Source: Microbulbifer aggregans
GTDB lineage: Bacteria; Pseudomonadota; Gammaproteobacteria; Pseudomonadales; Cellvibrionaceae
Direction of reading: 5' to 3'
Assembly: GCF_020524005.1 (NCBI RefSeq)
Contig: NZ_JAIVKK010000007.1
Coordinates: forward strand, 1 to 64,000
Length of the DNA: 64,000 nucleotides
The notes under the pieces are model-generated. The model saw only the letters and a list, made by a program, of their open reading frames with translations, was not told where the DNA came from and searched no databases. The first letter of the stretch is position 1; each line of letters begins with the position of its first letter. This document shows, piece by piece, positions 24,155 through 33,165 of this stretch. The position numbers and the translations under genes were made by a program.

Positions 24155-24464
24155 GCTCTGCACTCGAATCTTATTTTGAGCAACTTCCGGTTTGCAGCAC
24201 CAATGACCACAACCGGGATACCGATGCCGCAATTGTAGACCGGCGGTAAGCGCCAAAGGCCCGCGGTTTGGGCGCCCGGGGATTCAAGAAGAATAGCTGG
24301 CAGCTAAATCAACAGAACAACCGTTTATACACGAAGAATTGCCTCTATTCGTACTAGAGAAAACAGGGCAGGAAAAACAAGAAAAGCAAAAGTGGGACAA
24401 CAGGCACGGAGGAAAGGCAGCCGGCATCAACGAGTGTGATACCGGCGCCAGGGAGAGAATGCAA
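24155..24464. other. Intergenic region, no gene seen
   Basis: This 310-bp gap separates the GH20 stop from the GMC oxidoreductase start, both on the minus strand. It must contain the operon promoter for the GMC gene. An A-rich stretch (about 24350-24395, GAAAACAGGGCAGGAAAAAC) interrupts otherwise average sequence. I see no RNA gene, repeat or strong terminator hairpin. Confidence 0.5.
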
Positions 24465-27191
24465 TCAGCGGGCGCTGATATTCTCGGCAGGTTTCAGTGA
24501 AACTTCGCGGCCAGCGCGTTCACCGTCGGCACTGCGCGCGCGCAATGCAATGGCAGTTGCCGGGACCTTGCCCTCTTCCACCGCAACCCAGTGCTCGCCA
24601 TCAAAGTACTCCAGCGGAAGACCGGGGTACGGCATTGCCGTCTGTAGCGCTTCACCGCTGACCGCAGCACCCGGAACCGGAACGCGATAGCCAACACCGG
24701 AGCGATCCAGCTTCAACAGCTCCTTCTGGCCAAGGGCGGCGGAGAATGTCTGCCAGTCAGATGCCAACGCCTCCTTATCGACAAAGCTGGTTTCTCCGGA
24801 GAAGGTCTGCCCTTCCTGAATCGGCAGCTCCCAGCTGGCCTGGTGCCAGGCGCGCTCCGCCAGTGCCAACAGACGCGGGAACATCTGGTACTCGACCACT
24901 GCATCGGTGCGTACCACTTCACTCCAGAGCTGCCCCTGAATGCCACGCACGCTGTCAGCGAAGGATGCTTTCGGAGAGGTTGCGGAGTACCAGTTGCCAT
25001 CGCGGTCAGGATAAACCTCGGCCAGCTGCGCCGTGTTCAGCGGCGCGAAACTGAAGGTCTTGCGCACATCGGTATACCGCGAGGCCCAGTAGTAACCCGG
25101 CTCTTTCGGATCCACCTCCTGCGGCATATCGAAGTAGAGGTAGTCGGAATTGGACTGCACCACGTCGAAGCCGGTTTCGGCAAAGTGGACACTCTCGTTA
25201 CCGCCACCCCACATCAGTGGAGCCCAGGAGTTCACGAAATTATTTTCGGTCGCCAGCTCCCCACCGGCATCAGCAATACGCTTCACACCGTCGTTCCAGG
25301 CCGCCATGGTGGGAATACCGGCATCCGCTACCAGTTTGCTCACCCGCTTGGCGTACAGTTCACCCAGCTCATCCAGGGACTTCACCTCACCACTGGCGAT
25401 CAGGCTCTTGCACTGGGGCGAGTTGCTCCAGGGTTTCTGGCGCTGCTCGGCTGGAGCATCACCCTTCTCGGGATCAGAACCCGGGCCAACTTCAAAGGAA
25501 TCGGCGGCAAGGATATTCACCGCCTCGTCACCGCCAAAGTGCCAGCTCTGCAGCGGCTGCCCGGCATCCTTGTGCATCGCCTGAACCTCGCTGATCAACT
25601 TGCCAACGAAGTTGTAGGTGGAGTCGATACAGGGGTTAATGTAACTGTCGTTGTAGAACTGTACTGACAGGTATTGGGTGCCATCTTCCGGGTCGACCAG
25701 GCGGTATTGAGCGGCCTGATCGGGAGATTCATCCTTGAGGTTGCTGTACCGGGCTTCCATCGCCACTACCGCAGAGCGGGCGTGGGCAGGCATATCAAAC
25801 TCCGGGATCACCTCGATCTGGCGCTCTGCTGCGTAACGCACGATTTCGACATAATCGTCGCGGCTGAAGAAGCCGCTGCCGTTGTTATCGGTATTCGGAC
25901 CGGATCCCAGCTGTGGCATCAGACAGCGTTTTTCTTCCAGGTCGAAGCAGCGCTTGCCGCCAATATCAGTCAGCTCCGGCAGGCCCGGGATTTCCAGACG
26001 CCAGCCTTCGTCGTCAGACAGGTGGAAGTGGAAGCGGTTGAGTTTATATGCCGCCATCTGGTCCAGCAGTTTCAGCACAACTTCCTTACTGTGGAAGTTG
26101 CGGCCGGTATCCAGGAACAGGCCACGATGCGGAAAGCGCGGTGCATCTTCCACCGCTGCCTGTGGCAGGCTGCGGCTGTTCAGGTCCACCAGCGCCAACA
26201 GCGACTGCACACCGTAAAAGGCACCATTTTCTTCAGCTGCACGCACTTCAGCCCCGTCTGCCGTGACTGCAAGCGTGTATGCGCCTGCGGGCTTGCCGGC
26301 AAATGCCTCAGCGTCCTGAACCACCGCAACCGCAAAGTCGCTTTCACCAGAGGGCGCAAGACCAAGCTGGTCAAGGCGGTGATTGAGGGCGTTGAGGCTG
26401 CCTTTCGCTATATCGCCACTGACTGCGATACCGCCTTGCAGAATCACTGCATCGGCGTCGGGCAGCTGTACGGATACCGGCTGCGGAATAATGCGCGCGT
26501 GCCAGTCTGCTTCGCTTACAACCGCAGCATTATCAGCGCTGTAACGCTCGAAACGGCTAGCTGCCGTTGCCAGGGTGTTGAGGTCAGAGGCAGTGCGCTT
26601 CCAGTTGTTCTGATCATTCTTATTGATCGGTAAAACCAGCCCTTCCAGCTCGTCGGTATCCGTGGAGGCGATAACGTGCGCCTCACCGTCAGCATCGACG
26701 ACGAACATACGCGGCATAAAGTCTGATTCGAACTGGAACCAGTTCTCCGCGAGGAAGTCGAGCTCGAGGGTCTCGCCCGCGGCAATACCCTGAAACTTTT
26801 CGGTTGGTATCAGTCGATGCAGATCGCCGTTAACCCGCTCGAGAGTAAACGCTTCACTGTTCAGCAACGTGAACGTTCGGCGAATATTGTGGAAATAGAG
26901 CGTCCAGTCCTGCTCATCGGCCGCGATAGCCGGGCCCTGGTTGATCAGGTTGATGCGGTATGTGGAGCAGATGGCGCCGCTTCCCCCTGCTTTTTTGCAC
27001 TGGGCGCGCAGATCAGCATCTACGCCCTGGAAATTCGTCAGAACTTCCTGAGTGACGGCAAAGTGCTGGGCGATGCGCTCAGGCGCCGATTGAACAGAGG
27101 TTTCAGGTTGTTCGGTTTCGCTGGTCGGTTTGCCGCATGACGCTATCACCGCAGAAAGCGCCAGGCTGGCGAACAGGGGGAGCCTATTCAT
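24465..27191 (-). CDS. Beta-N-acetylhexosaminidase, GH20, lipoprotein
   Basis: Encodes 908 residues. Signal peptide MNRLPLFASLALSAVIASC (lipobox IASC) indicates membrane anchoring. In order: an N-terminal carbohydrate-binding CHB_HEX-like domain (about 45-200), a GH20b domain (about 230-340), the GH20 barrel (about 350-770) and a C-terminal beta domain (about 830-900). Catalytic Asp-Glu is in WHFGGDEA (Asp555, Glu556); HRGLFLDTGRNF and FHFHLSDDEGWRLEI mark the barrel start. It would release GlcNAc from chito-oligosaccharides in the periplasm or at the surface. It has its own promoter at 27271-27298 with a palindromic operator that recurs upstream of the chitinase. Confidence 0.92.
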   Translation of the reverse strand: MNRLPLFASLALSAVIASCGKPTSETEQPETSVQSAPERIAQHFAVTQEVLTNFQGVDADLRAQCKKAGGSGAICSTYRINLINQGPAIAADEQDWTLYFHNIRRTFTLLNSEAFTLERVNGDLHRLIPTEKFQGIAAGETLELDFLAENWFQFESDFMPRMFVVDADGEAHVIASTDTDELEGLVLPINKNDQNNWKRTASDLNTLATAASRFERYSADNAAVVSEADWHARIIPQPVSVQLPDADAVILQGGIAVSGDIAKGSLNALNHRLDQLGLAPSGESDFAVAVVQDAEAFAGKPAGAYTLAVTADGAEVRAAEENGAFYGVQSLLALVDLNSRSLPQAAVEDAPRFPHRGLFLDTGRNFHSKEVVLKLLDQMAAYKLNRFHFHLSDDEGWRLEIPGLPELTDIGGKRCFDLEEKRCLMPQLGSGPNTDNNGSGFFSRDDYVEIVRYAAERQIEVIPEFDMPAHARSAVVAMEARYSNLKDESPDQAAQYRLVDPEDGTQYLSVQFYNDSYINPCIDSTYNFVGKLISEVQAMHKDAGQPLQSWHFGGDEAVNILAADSFEVGPGSDPEKGDAPAEQRQKPWSNSPQCKSLIASGEVKSLDELGELYAKRVSKLVADAGIPTMAAWNDGVKRIADAGGELATENNFVNSWAPLMWGGGNESVHFAETGFDVVQSNSDYLYFDMPQEVDPKEPGYYWASRYTDVRKTFSFAPLNTAQLAEVYPDRDGNWYSATSPKASFADSVRGIQGQLWSEVVRTDAVVEYQMFPRLLALAERAWHQASWELPIQEGQTFSGETSFVDKEALASDWQTFSAALGQKELLKLDRSGVGYRVPVPGAAVSGEALQTAMPYPGLPLEYFDGEHWVAVEEGKVPATAIALRARSADGERAGREVSLKPAENISAR

Positions 27192-27270
27192 GGTGTTTCT
27201 CTGGTTATGGAATCGTTATCTGAGTTGAACTGGCTAGATGGCGTCGCACCGACCACCACCCTACCGTTCC

Positions 27271-27298
27271 ACCATATCTGAAAAGACAGCGCTGTCAA
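27271..27298 (-). promoter_or_regulatory. GH20 promoter with overlapping palindromic operator
   Basis: On the minus strand TTGACA (27298-27293) and TATGGT (27276-27271) are separated by 16 bp, 80 bp upstream of the GH20 start. GACAGCGCTGTC (27285-27296), a perfect 12-bp palindrome with central CG, overlaps the -35 box and spacer, where a repressor would block RNA polymerase. The remaining upstream gap to 27665 shows no gene. LacI-type regulators commonly use CG-centred palindromes; the regulator gene is not in this window. Confidence 0.65.
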
Positions 27299-27665
27299 CA
27301 TTTGTCACATTTCCCAGCCTATCCACAGAGGGCCAACCAGTAATCCCGCCCGAGCGGCTGGTTATGGTGAGCAGTCGCAGTTTTGTAGACAATTTTGTCA
27401 TAAGCACCAGGCAGTCACGCGCCCCCAGCAATAACAAAACATTGGCGCCAGCCTCACTGCAGCGCACCAAAGTTGGGCCAGACTGAATAAGCCCAGTGGT
27501 GACGCGGGCTGAAGAAAACATGACCAATACCTGATGAGTATTCACAGTTGATATTGGATTATTTGCCGAATTTGTGAGATACATCAGTTCATAAAGGGTG
27601 AGCCATAATAAATTCAGCAGTTGTTCAGAAACTGCCAAAACCACAGTCAACACCCGGGGTGGATC

Positions 27666-28157
27666 ATGGAAACGCGCAGTCAACGGTTTCTTTCCTTCAG
27701 GCAGCTTCCCAAACTGCTTTGCCTTTTCTTATTGCCGATTTCCGCGCCGCTCCTCGCCGACGACAATCTGTTCATTCCCGACTCAAACAGTGCCCTGAAC
27801 CTACAGGCCGATAACGCCTTTTTTATCGACAGCGCGTTTGGCATGGATAACCACGCGCTGTTTGAATCCGCGGAAAACCTGCGCAACAACTCCATGGGGA
27901 TGGTGCACCGGCGCCTTAATCATCAGTGGCTCGAATTTTATACACACCCGGAAGAAGCCCAGACCGCTACTGGTGGCCGCGCAGTGAATGAAATTCTGCG
28001 TATGGGCTTCAAAACCTATATGGCGCAACACAAGCGGAGCAAGCAGAACTCTCTGCTGCGCTATACGCAGGGCCACGGCAAGTTGAACAGTGCCCTGGAT
28101 TACGATGTGCGGCTGTCGGACGATAAATTCAAAATCTCGTTTGAGTATGAATTTTAA
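27666..28157 (+). CDS. Exported protein of unknown function
   Basis: Encodes 163 residues from ATG at 27666, with a GGGGTGG site upstream. Residues 1-33 form a signal peptide (basic start, then LLCLFLLPISAPLLADD, cleavage likely after LLA). The mature part is polar, about 130 residues, and rich in Asn, His and Arg. It ends in alternating residues DYDVRLSDDKFKISFEYEF, which suggests a final beta-strand with terminal Phe, as in outer-membrane barrel proteins. It is too short for a barrel on its own. I do not recognise a family. Divergent from GH20, with 474 bp between. Confidence 0.6.
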   Translation: METRSQRFLSFRQLPKLLCLFLLPISAPLLADDNLFIPDSNSALNLQADNAFFIDSAFGMDNHALFESAENLRNNSMGMVHRRLNHQWLEFYTHPEEAQTATGGRAVNEILRMGFKTYMAQHKRSKQNSLLRYTQGHGKLNSALDYDVRLSDDKFKISFEYEF

Positions 28158-28241
28158 CCAACCCCTATTTACCTGAAACCGATTCGTTCCACATCCCGCT
28201 CTTTGCTAGAATCTCCGCCACTTTGTCCGGCGGAGATTCCC

Positions 28242-28739
28242 GTGCCCAAGCCAGCAAACACCCCCAAAGAATTCAACCACCTGCCCGTCGCCGGGCCTGC
28301 CCGCCGCCTGATGGCGCTTATGTACGATGCGCTGATCGTAGGCGGTCTGTGGATGGTCTATGGCTTCCTGGCAATCATGGTCGCCTCCACGGTCGGAGGC
28401 CTCAACTGCAACCCGGAAGCAATGGACTACACCCCCTGCGTGGGAGGGCCCCTCTACCGACTCGGGTTACTGGCGGTTACTGGCGGTTATTTATTCTGGT
28501 CCTGGCGAGCCGCCGGACAGACCATCGGCATGCGTGCCTGGCGTCTGATGGTGGCGAACAATAACGGGGTGCAATTGAGTTGGCGCCAGTGCATCGTCCG
28601 CGCCGTGGTGGCGACCGCATCATTGGCTTGCCTTGGATTGGGCTTTTTCTGGGGCTATTTCCGCAAGGATGGCGCCACCTGGCAGGACCTGGCCTCCGAC
28701 AGTGAAATGCGTATTCTGCCGAAAAAGAAAAAGCCCTGA
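28242..28739 (+). CDS. RDD-family membrane protein
   Basis: Encodes 165 residues. The RDD domain begins AGPARRLMALMYDALIVGGLW (Arg-Asp-type helix 1). Two further membrane helices follow (about 80-96 and 125-145), as does the family motif GQTIGMRAWRLMV. GTG at 28242 with GGAG 7 bases upstream is preferred; a TTG at 28203 would add 13 residues without a site. RDD proteins are inner-membrane proteins, some linked to ion exchange; function here is unknown. It is convergent with lptG, with 43 bp between stops. Confidence 0.8.
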   Translation: MPKPANTPKEFNHLPVAGPARRLMALMYDALIVGGLWMVYGFLAIMVASTVGGLNCNPEAMDYTPCVGGPLYRLGLLAVTGGYLFWSWRAAGQTIGMRAWRLMVANNNGVQLSWRQCIVRAVVATASLACLGLGFFWGYFRKDGATWQDLASDSEMRILPKKKKP

Positions 28740-28782
28740 GAGATATCAGGAAAGGATTTGCCCGGAATGCATACGCGGGCGC

Positions 28783-29844
28783 TTAACGCGCCCGCTTTAA
28801 CATCAGCCACCCCAGCAGGAAGCTGGCAAGAATCGGTACGATGACCGCGATAAGGGGTGGAAAGCCAAACACCACCGATGACGGGCCGAGCATATCCTGC
28901 ACGGTCTGGAACACAATCCCCACGATCACCCCCATAAACACCCGCAAGCCGGTGGTGACCTCCCGCAGAGGGCCAAAGATGAAGGAAATCGCCATCATCA
29001 CCAGACCGGCAATGGTCAGGGGTTGCAGAACCTTCTTCCAGAACGCCAGCCAGTAGCGCCCGGACTCCTCCCCCTTGCGATCCAGAAACTGGGCATAAGA
29101 CCACAGGTTGCGCGGCGAGAGGTCTGACGGCAGCGGCACCACCATAGCGAACAGGTCCGGAGAGATATCAGAATCCCACACACTGCGCGCCTCTATGCTG
29201 CTGTCGGCACGCTCCGGCGTCAGGGTGGTCTGGCGGCTGTTCTGCAGCTCCCAGTGGCCGCTGGCAAAGTGCCCGCGCTCAGAGAAAACCACCTTCTGCA
29301 GCTGGTGGTTTTCGTCAAAGCGGTAGCGGGTAATACCAAACAGCGTGCCACCTGGCAGCGCCGCATTGAAGTGCACAAATTCGCCATCGTCCTGCAGCCA
29401 GAGCCCCTGCTCCAGTCCGACGGCCTCCAGTTCGCCCTTGGCGATGGCCTTGCGACTGTTGGCTTCCTGGTTTGTCATCGGGATGACCAGCTCCGCCAGT
29501 ACCAGTCCCAGTACAATCAGAACCAGCACAGGCTTCATCACGGCCCAGGCAATGCGGCCGATCGAAATACCGGATGCCCGCATTACCGTCAGCTCACTGG
29601 TACTCGCCAGCGTCCCGAGGCCCACCATACAGCCCACCAGCGCAGAAAACCCGAGCTGGCTGTAGATGCGCTCAGGCAAGGTCCACAGTACATATTCCAG
29701 CATATTGCCAAACTGGTAACCGCCTTCCAGCTCGCCAAGCTGATCGACGATTGCAGAGATCACGTCCAGCCCCAGAATCACCATCAGTACGGCAAGAATG
29801 GAAAGCATAACGGTCCGGGCGATATATCCATCAAGCCGCGACAT
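28783..29844 (-). CDS. lptG: LPS export permease LptG
   Basis: Encodes 353 residues, the normal LptG length. With LptF and the LptB ATPase it extracts lipopolysaccharide from the inner membrane and feeds the LptC-A-D bridge. The N-terminal helix MSRLDGYIARTVMLSILAVLMVILG, the periplasmic jellyroll (about 100-265) and the C-terminal three-helix bundle fit the YjgP/YjgQ family. ATG at 29844 overlaps the end of lptF by 14 bp; an upstream extension inside lptF is unlikely. lptB is not in the window. Confidence 0.92.
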   Translation of the reverse strand: MSRLDGYIARTVMLSILAVLMVILGLDVISAIVDQLGELEGGYQFGNMLEYVLWTLPERIYSQLGFSALVGCMVGLGTLASTSELTVMRASGISIGRIAWAVMKPVLVLIVLGLVLAELVIPMTNQEANSRKAIAKGELEAVGLEQGLWLQDDGEFVHFNAALPGGTLFGITRYRFDENHQLQKVVFSERGHFASGHWELQNSRQTTLTPERADSSIEARSVWDSDISPDLFAMVVPLPSDLSPRNLWSYAQFLDRKGEESGRYWLAFWKKVLQPLTIAGLVMMAISFIFGPLREVTTGLRVFMGVIVGIVFQTVQDMLGPSSVVFGFPPLIAVIVPILASFLLGWLMLKRAR

Positions 29845-30979
29845 CACTACCTCCCGCGCTGCTATCACCTCCATTCCCCGGCAGGCGCTTGCGCGGTTTG
29901 CGCAAGTTACGGCCACCGAGCAGCAGCAAGCCCAGAATCAGGAATGGCGGATGTACGAGCCATATGGTCCAGGCCTGTTCGATCTTGCCATCTTCAATCG
30001 CCCCGCGAACCCCCTGCAACGCAACCAGATAAATAATGTACAGCAATACCGCCGGGATCATTTTCGCGTAACGTCCCTGGCGGGGGTTGGTACGGCTCAG
30101 GGGTACCGCAAGGATGGCCACCACCAGCACCAGTACCGGCAAACTGAAACGCCAATGCAGGTTCACCCGTTCGCGCGGGTTCTCACTTTTCCACAGCTCT
30201 GCGGTAGACATGGACTGGATGCGCTCGCTCGCCTTGTAACGAACCTTGGGTGTCTCAAGCAACACCTCATAGCTGGAGAAGGCCATCTGCCGGTAGTCTC
30301 GCTGGCCGGGCACGCCTTCGTAGCGGTAGCCATTACGCAGTACCAGGTAGCGCAGCCCGGTTTCCGGGTCTATTTCCTGCACCCCTTCGCTGGCAACGGT
30401 AACAATCTGGTGATCCGTCTCGGTCTCGCCGCGGGAAGATCCCAGCTCGGCGAGAAACACATTGTGCATAGTGGAGCGGTCATCGCTCAGGGAGTCGGCG
30501 TAATACACTGCGCGATCGCCTTCGGTACCGACGAATTTCTTCGGCACCAGGTGATCAAATTCGTTGCGGGTTTTATCGGCAGTCAGCAGGTGGGAAGTTC
30601 GCTCAATGCCGGTGGGGGTAAGGTAAAGACTCATGGAGCCCACGAAAGCAGCCACCAGCAGCGCAGGCACCATGGTGTAGCACAGCAGCTGGCGCTCACT
30701 GAAACCACAGGCATGCAGTACCGTCATTTCGCTTTCGATATACAGACGACCATAGGCCAGCAGGATACCGACAAAAAAGCCGAGCGGAATCACGAGCTCA
30801 AGAAAGCCCGGTAACCGGAAGCCCATGATGGAAAACAGAATACCCGCAGAGAGGTTCCCTGCCGCAGCATCGGCCAGGTACTTCACAAAGCGGCCACTCA
30901 TGACCATCAACAACAGCACCGCGCTCACGGCCAGTGTCGCCCCAAGTAATTCGCGACAGAGGTAGCGGAAAATAATCAC
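29831..30979 (-). CDS. lptF: LPS export permease LptF
   Basis: From GTG at 30979 it encodes 382 residues, beginning with the typical LptF start (M)IIFRYLCRELLGATLAVSAVLLLMVMSGRFVKYLADAAAG. It is the partner of LptG. The helices, the jellyroll and the final bundle (LHWRFSLPVLVLVVAILAVPLSRTNPRQGRYAKMIPA) are all present. An in-frame ATG at 31081 would add 34 polar residues not seen in the family, so GTG is preferred although its ribosome site is weak. First gene of lptFG. Confidence 0.9.
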   Translation of the reverse strand: MIIFRYLCRELLGATLAVSAVLLLMVMSGRFVKYLADAAAGNLSAGILFSIMGFRLPGFLELVIPLGFFVGILLAYGRLYIESEMTVLHACGFSERQLLCYTMVPALLVAAFVGSMSLYLTPTGIERTSHLLTADKTRNEFDHLVPKKFVGTEGDRAVYYADSLSDDRSTMHNVFLAELGSSRGETETDHQIVTVASEGVQEIDPETGLRYLVLRNGYRYEGVPGQRDYRQMAFSSYEVLLETPKVRYKASERIQSMSTAELWKSENPRERVNLHWRFSLPVLVLVVAILAVPLSRTNPRQGRYAKMIPAVLLYIIYLVALQGVRGAIEDGKIEQAWTIWLVHPPFLILGLLLLGGRNLRKPRKRLPGNGGDSSAGGSDVAA

Positions 30980-31356
30980 GTAACGACCAGCTTCCCTGAA
31001 AGCTTTGAAATCAACAGCGAGTGGAGTTGGCGACCCCGAAACAGAAGTCCGAATGGACATTAGGACACCGCGACCAAGCAAACCGATCCGTATCGGGTTA
31101 AACTTGTGCGGCGCATTATCACCAAAAAGGTTCGCTGTGTCTCGGTTTGACCGGTTTCAATCTGAAGACACGTTCTAATTGACAGCGCGCAGAACCCTTG
31201 CCGGATGTCCATCCCGGAAGTAGCGATACCCGCAATACAATGAACAAATCACAGGGGAGTTTGGCCGCTATCCGCCGGCCTTGCCAGTGAAGCCGCGCAT
31301 CCTCACAGGCAATAGCAACTTCCCCATACGCCACGAGAACCAAGGAAACGTAAAAC
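30980..31356. other. Divergent lptF-pepA intergenic region
   Basis: This 377-bp gap must hold promoters for lptFG (minus) and pepA (plus). I could not pick a convincing -35/-10 pair or operator by eye. The part next to lptF could instead encode the upstream extension of LptF if the ATG at 31081 is used. Confidence 0.5.
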
Positions 31357-32826
31357 ATGCAGTTCACCGCCAAGGTCACCGATATCAGCAAGCAGCGCAC
31401 TGCTTGCGCCATCCTTGCCGTAGACGCCAAAAACAAACTCACCGACAGCGGCAACGCGATCGACAAAGTGACCAGTGGCGTGATCGGCAAGCTTTTGAAG
31501 CGTGGCGACCTCGGTAGTACCACTGCCAGCACCCTGCTGATCCCAATGCTGGAAGGCAGCGCCGACCGTGTGCTTCTGGTGCGAGCATCCAAAAGCAATG
31601 TAACCCAGACGGAGTTCCGCAAACTGGCCAGTGCCAGCGCGAAAGCGGTCGCAGGTTTCAAAGATGCCACCAGCTACCTCACCGAACTGAGTGTGATTGA
31701 AGCGGATGCCGAATGGCAGGCACAGCAAGTCACTCTCGCCGCCGGCCTCTCTAGCTACAAGTTCACCCGCTGCCTCAGCGACGCCAAGCCCTTCCCGCTG
31801 GCAAAGTTCACTGTCCACGCGGCCGATAAAAAACTGCTGAAGGCGGTGCAGAAAGGTGTCGAGCTGGGCAACGCCCAGGCACTGGGCAGCAACACCGCCC
31901 GCGAACTCGGCAACCTGCCGGGCAATATCTGCACACCGAGTTACCTGGCATCCGAAGCCAAGGCCCTGGCTAAAAAACACGCAAAACTGACCACCACCGT
32001 GCTCGACAACAAAAAGATGGAAAGCATGGGCATGGGCGCATTCATGAGCGTGGCCAAGGGCAGCGACGAACCCGCCGCGATGATCGCCATGAACTACAAA
32101 GGCGGCAAAACTGGCGCCAAGCCGATCGTGCTGGTGGGTAAAGGCATCACTTTCGATACCGGCGGCATCAGCCTCAAGCCCGGCATGGCGATGGACGAAA
32201 TGAAGTTCGACATGTGCGGCGCTGCCAGCGTGTTCGGCGTAATGCACGCGCTGGTTGAAATGCAGGCACCGGTCAACGTGGTCTGCATCATCGCCGCTGC
32301 CGAAAATATGCCCAGCGGCCGTGCCAGCAAGCCCGGCGACATCGTCACATCCATGGCGGGCAAGACCATCGAAATCCTGAACACTGACGCCGAAGGACGC
32401 CTGGTTCTGTGTGACGCCCTCACCTACGCGGGCAAGTTCAAGCCCAGCGTTGTGATTGACGTGGCCACCCTCACCGGTGCCTGCGTTATCGCTCTGGGCA
32501 ACCATGCCACTGGCCTCTACGCCAATCAGGACAAGCTTGCGCAGGAACTGCTCGCCGCTGGTGAAACCACTGGTGACCGCGCCTGGCAGATGCCGCTGTG
32601 GGACGAGTACCATACCGCGCTGAAATCCAACTTCGCAGACCTGCAAAACATCGGCGGCCGCGAAGCTGGCTCCGTTACCGCTGCCTGCTTCCTGTCCCAG
32701 TTCGCCACCGAGTACAACTGGGCACACCTGGATATTGCCGGCAGCGCGTGGAACTCCGGTGCAGCCAAGGGCGCAACCGGCCGCCCGGTGCCGCTGCTGC
32801 TGCAATACATCTTGAACAAAAAGTAA
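31357..32826 (+). CDS. pepA: Leucyl aminopeptidase PepA (M17)
   Basis: Encodes 489 residues. It is a two-metal cytosolic aminopeptidase, normally hexameric, that in E. coli also binds DNA. The metal and catalytic site motifs are VGKGITFDTGGISLKPG, MKFDMCGAASVFG and the family signature NTDAEGRLVL. The N-terminal domain (1-170) is the usual macro-like domain. The gene lies upstream of holC and valS, the standard gammaproteobacterial order, but is separated from holC by two palindromic repeats. Confidence 0.95.
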   Translation: MQFTAKVTDISKQRTACAILAVDAKNKLTDSGNAIDKVTSGVIGKLLKRGDLGSTTASTLLIPMLEGSADRVLLVRASKSNVTQTEFRKLASASAKAVAGFKDATSYLTELSVIEADAEWQAQQVTLAAGLSSYKFTRCLSDAKPFPLAKFTVHAADKKLLKAVQKGVELGNAQALGSNTARELGNLPGNICTPSYLASEAKALAKKHAKLTTTVLDNKKMESMGMGAFMSVAKGSDEPAAMIAMNYKGGKTGAKPIVLVGKGITFDTGGISLKPGMAMDEMKFDMCGAASVFGVMHALVEMQAPVNVVCIIAAAENMPSGRASKPGDIVTSMAGKTIEILNTDAEGRLVLCDALTYAGKFKPSVVIDVATLTGACVIALGNHATGLYANQDKLAQELLAAGETTGDRAWQMPLWDEYHTALKSNFADLQNIGGREAGSVTAACFLSQFATEYNWAHLDIAGSAWNSGAAKGATGRPVPLLLQYILNKK

Positions 32827-32872
32827 ACTCAGCTAAAAACGAAGCCCAGAATTACGGGCTAAGGTCCTGATG

Positions 32873-32964
32873 CCGGTAACGGTTCGCAGGACCTTCCGCG
32901 AGAGGGACCTCGCGGAAGAGCCCCCATGGATGGGTTCACGGCGTGTCCTGCGAACCGTTACCGG
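32873..32964. repeat. Composite palindromic repeat, copy 4 (reverse)
   Basis: Outer arms CCGGTAACGGTTCGCAGGA (32873-32891) and TCCTGCGAACCGTTACCGG (32946-32964) are perfectly complementary over 19 bp. The inner hairpin CTTCCGCGA/TCGCGGAAG comes first, then the core as complement (GAGCCCCCATGGATGGGTTC, then ACGGCG). It begins 47 bp after the pepA stop and may end its transcript. Confidence 0.88.
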
Positions 32965-33016
32965 TAGCAGGGCCGCCACCACGAGTGATTTAGCACACTG
33001 ATCCTCGAAATGTGGC

Positions 33017-33130
33017 GGTGCCGCTACCGGGTACAGCTTTGCGAGACACGCCGTGAACCCATCCATGGGGGCTCTTCTAAAACATCCCTGTTTTAGAAGG
33101 TCTCGCAAAGCTGTACCCGGTAGCGGCACC
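33017..33130. repeat. Composite palindromic repeat, copy 5 (forward)
   Basis: Outer arms 33017-33046 and 33101-33130 are perfectly complementary over 30 bp (GGTGCCGCTACCGGGTACAG... and its complement). The core ACGCCGTGAACCCATCCATG continues GGGGCTC. The inner hairpin CTTCTAAAAC/GTTTTAGAAG (33074-33099) has loop ATCCCT. It is opposite in orientation to copy 4, 52 bp away, and ends 35 bp before holC. Confidence 0.9.
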
Positions 33131-33165
33131 TTCGCATCAAATTTCAGCGCTCCATTGCATTTAAT

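Noticed and set aside
27261..27683. Minus-strand frame of 140 codons upstream of the GH20 gene
   Set aside because: It covers the promoter and operator, has no family features and overlaps the start of the divergent exported-protein gene.
31119..31670. Minus-strand frame opposite the start of pepA
   Set aside because: Ser/Ala/Leu-rich shadow of pepA without a ribosome site.
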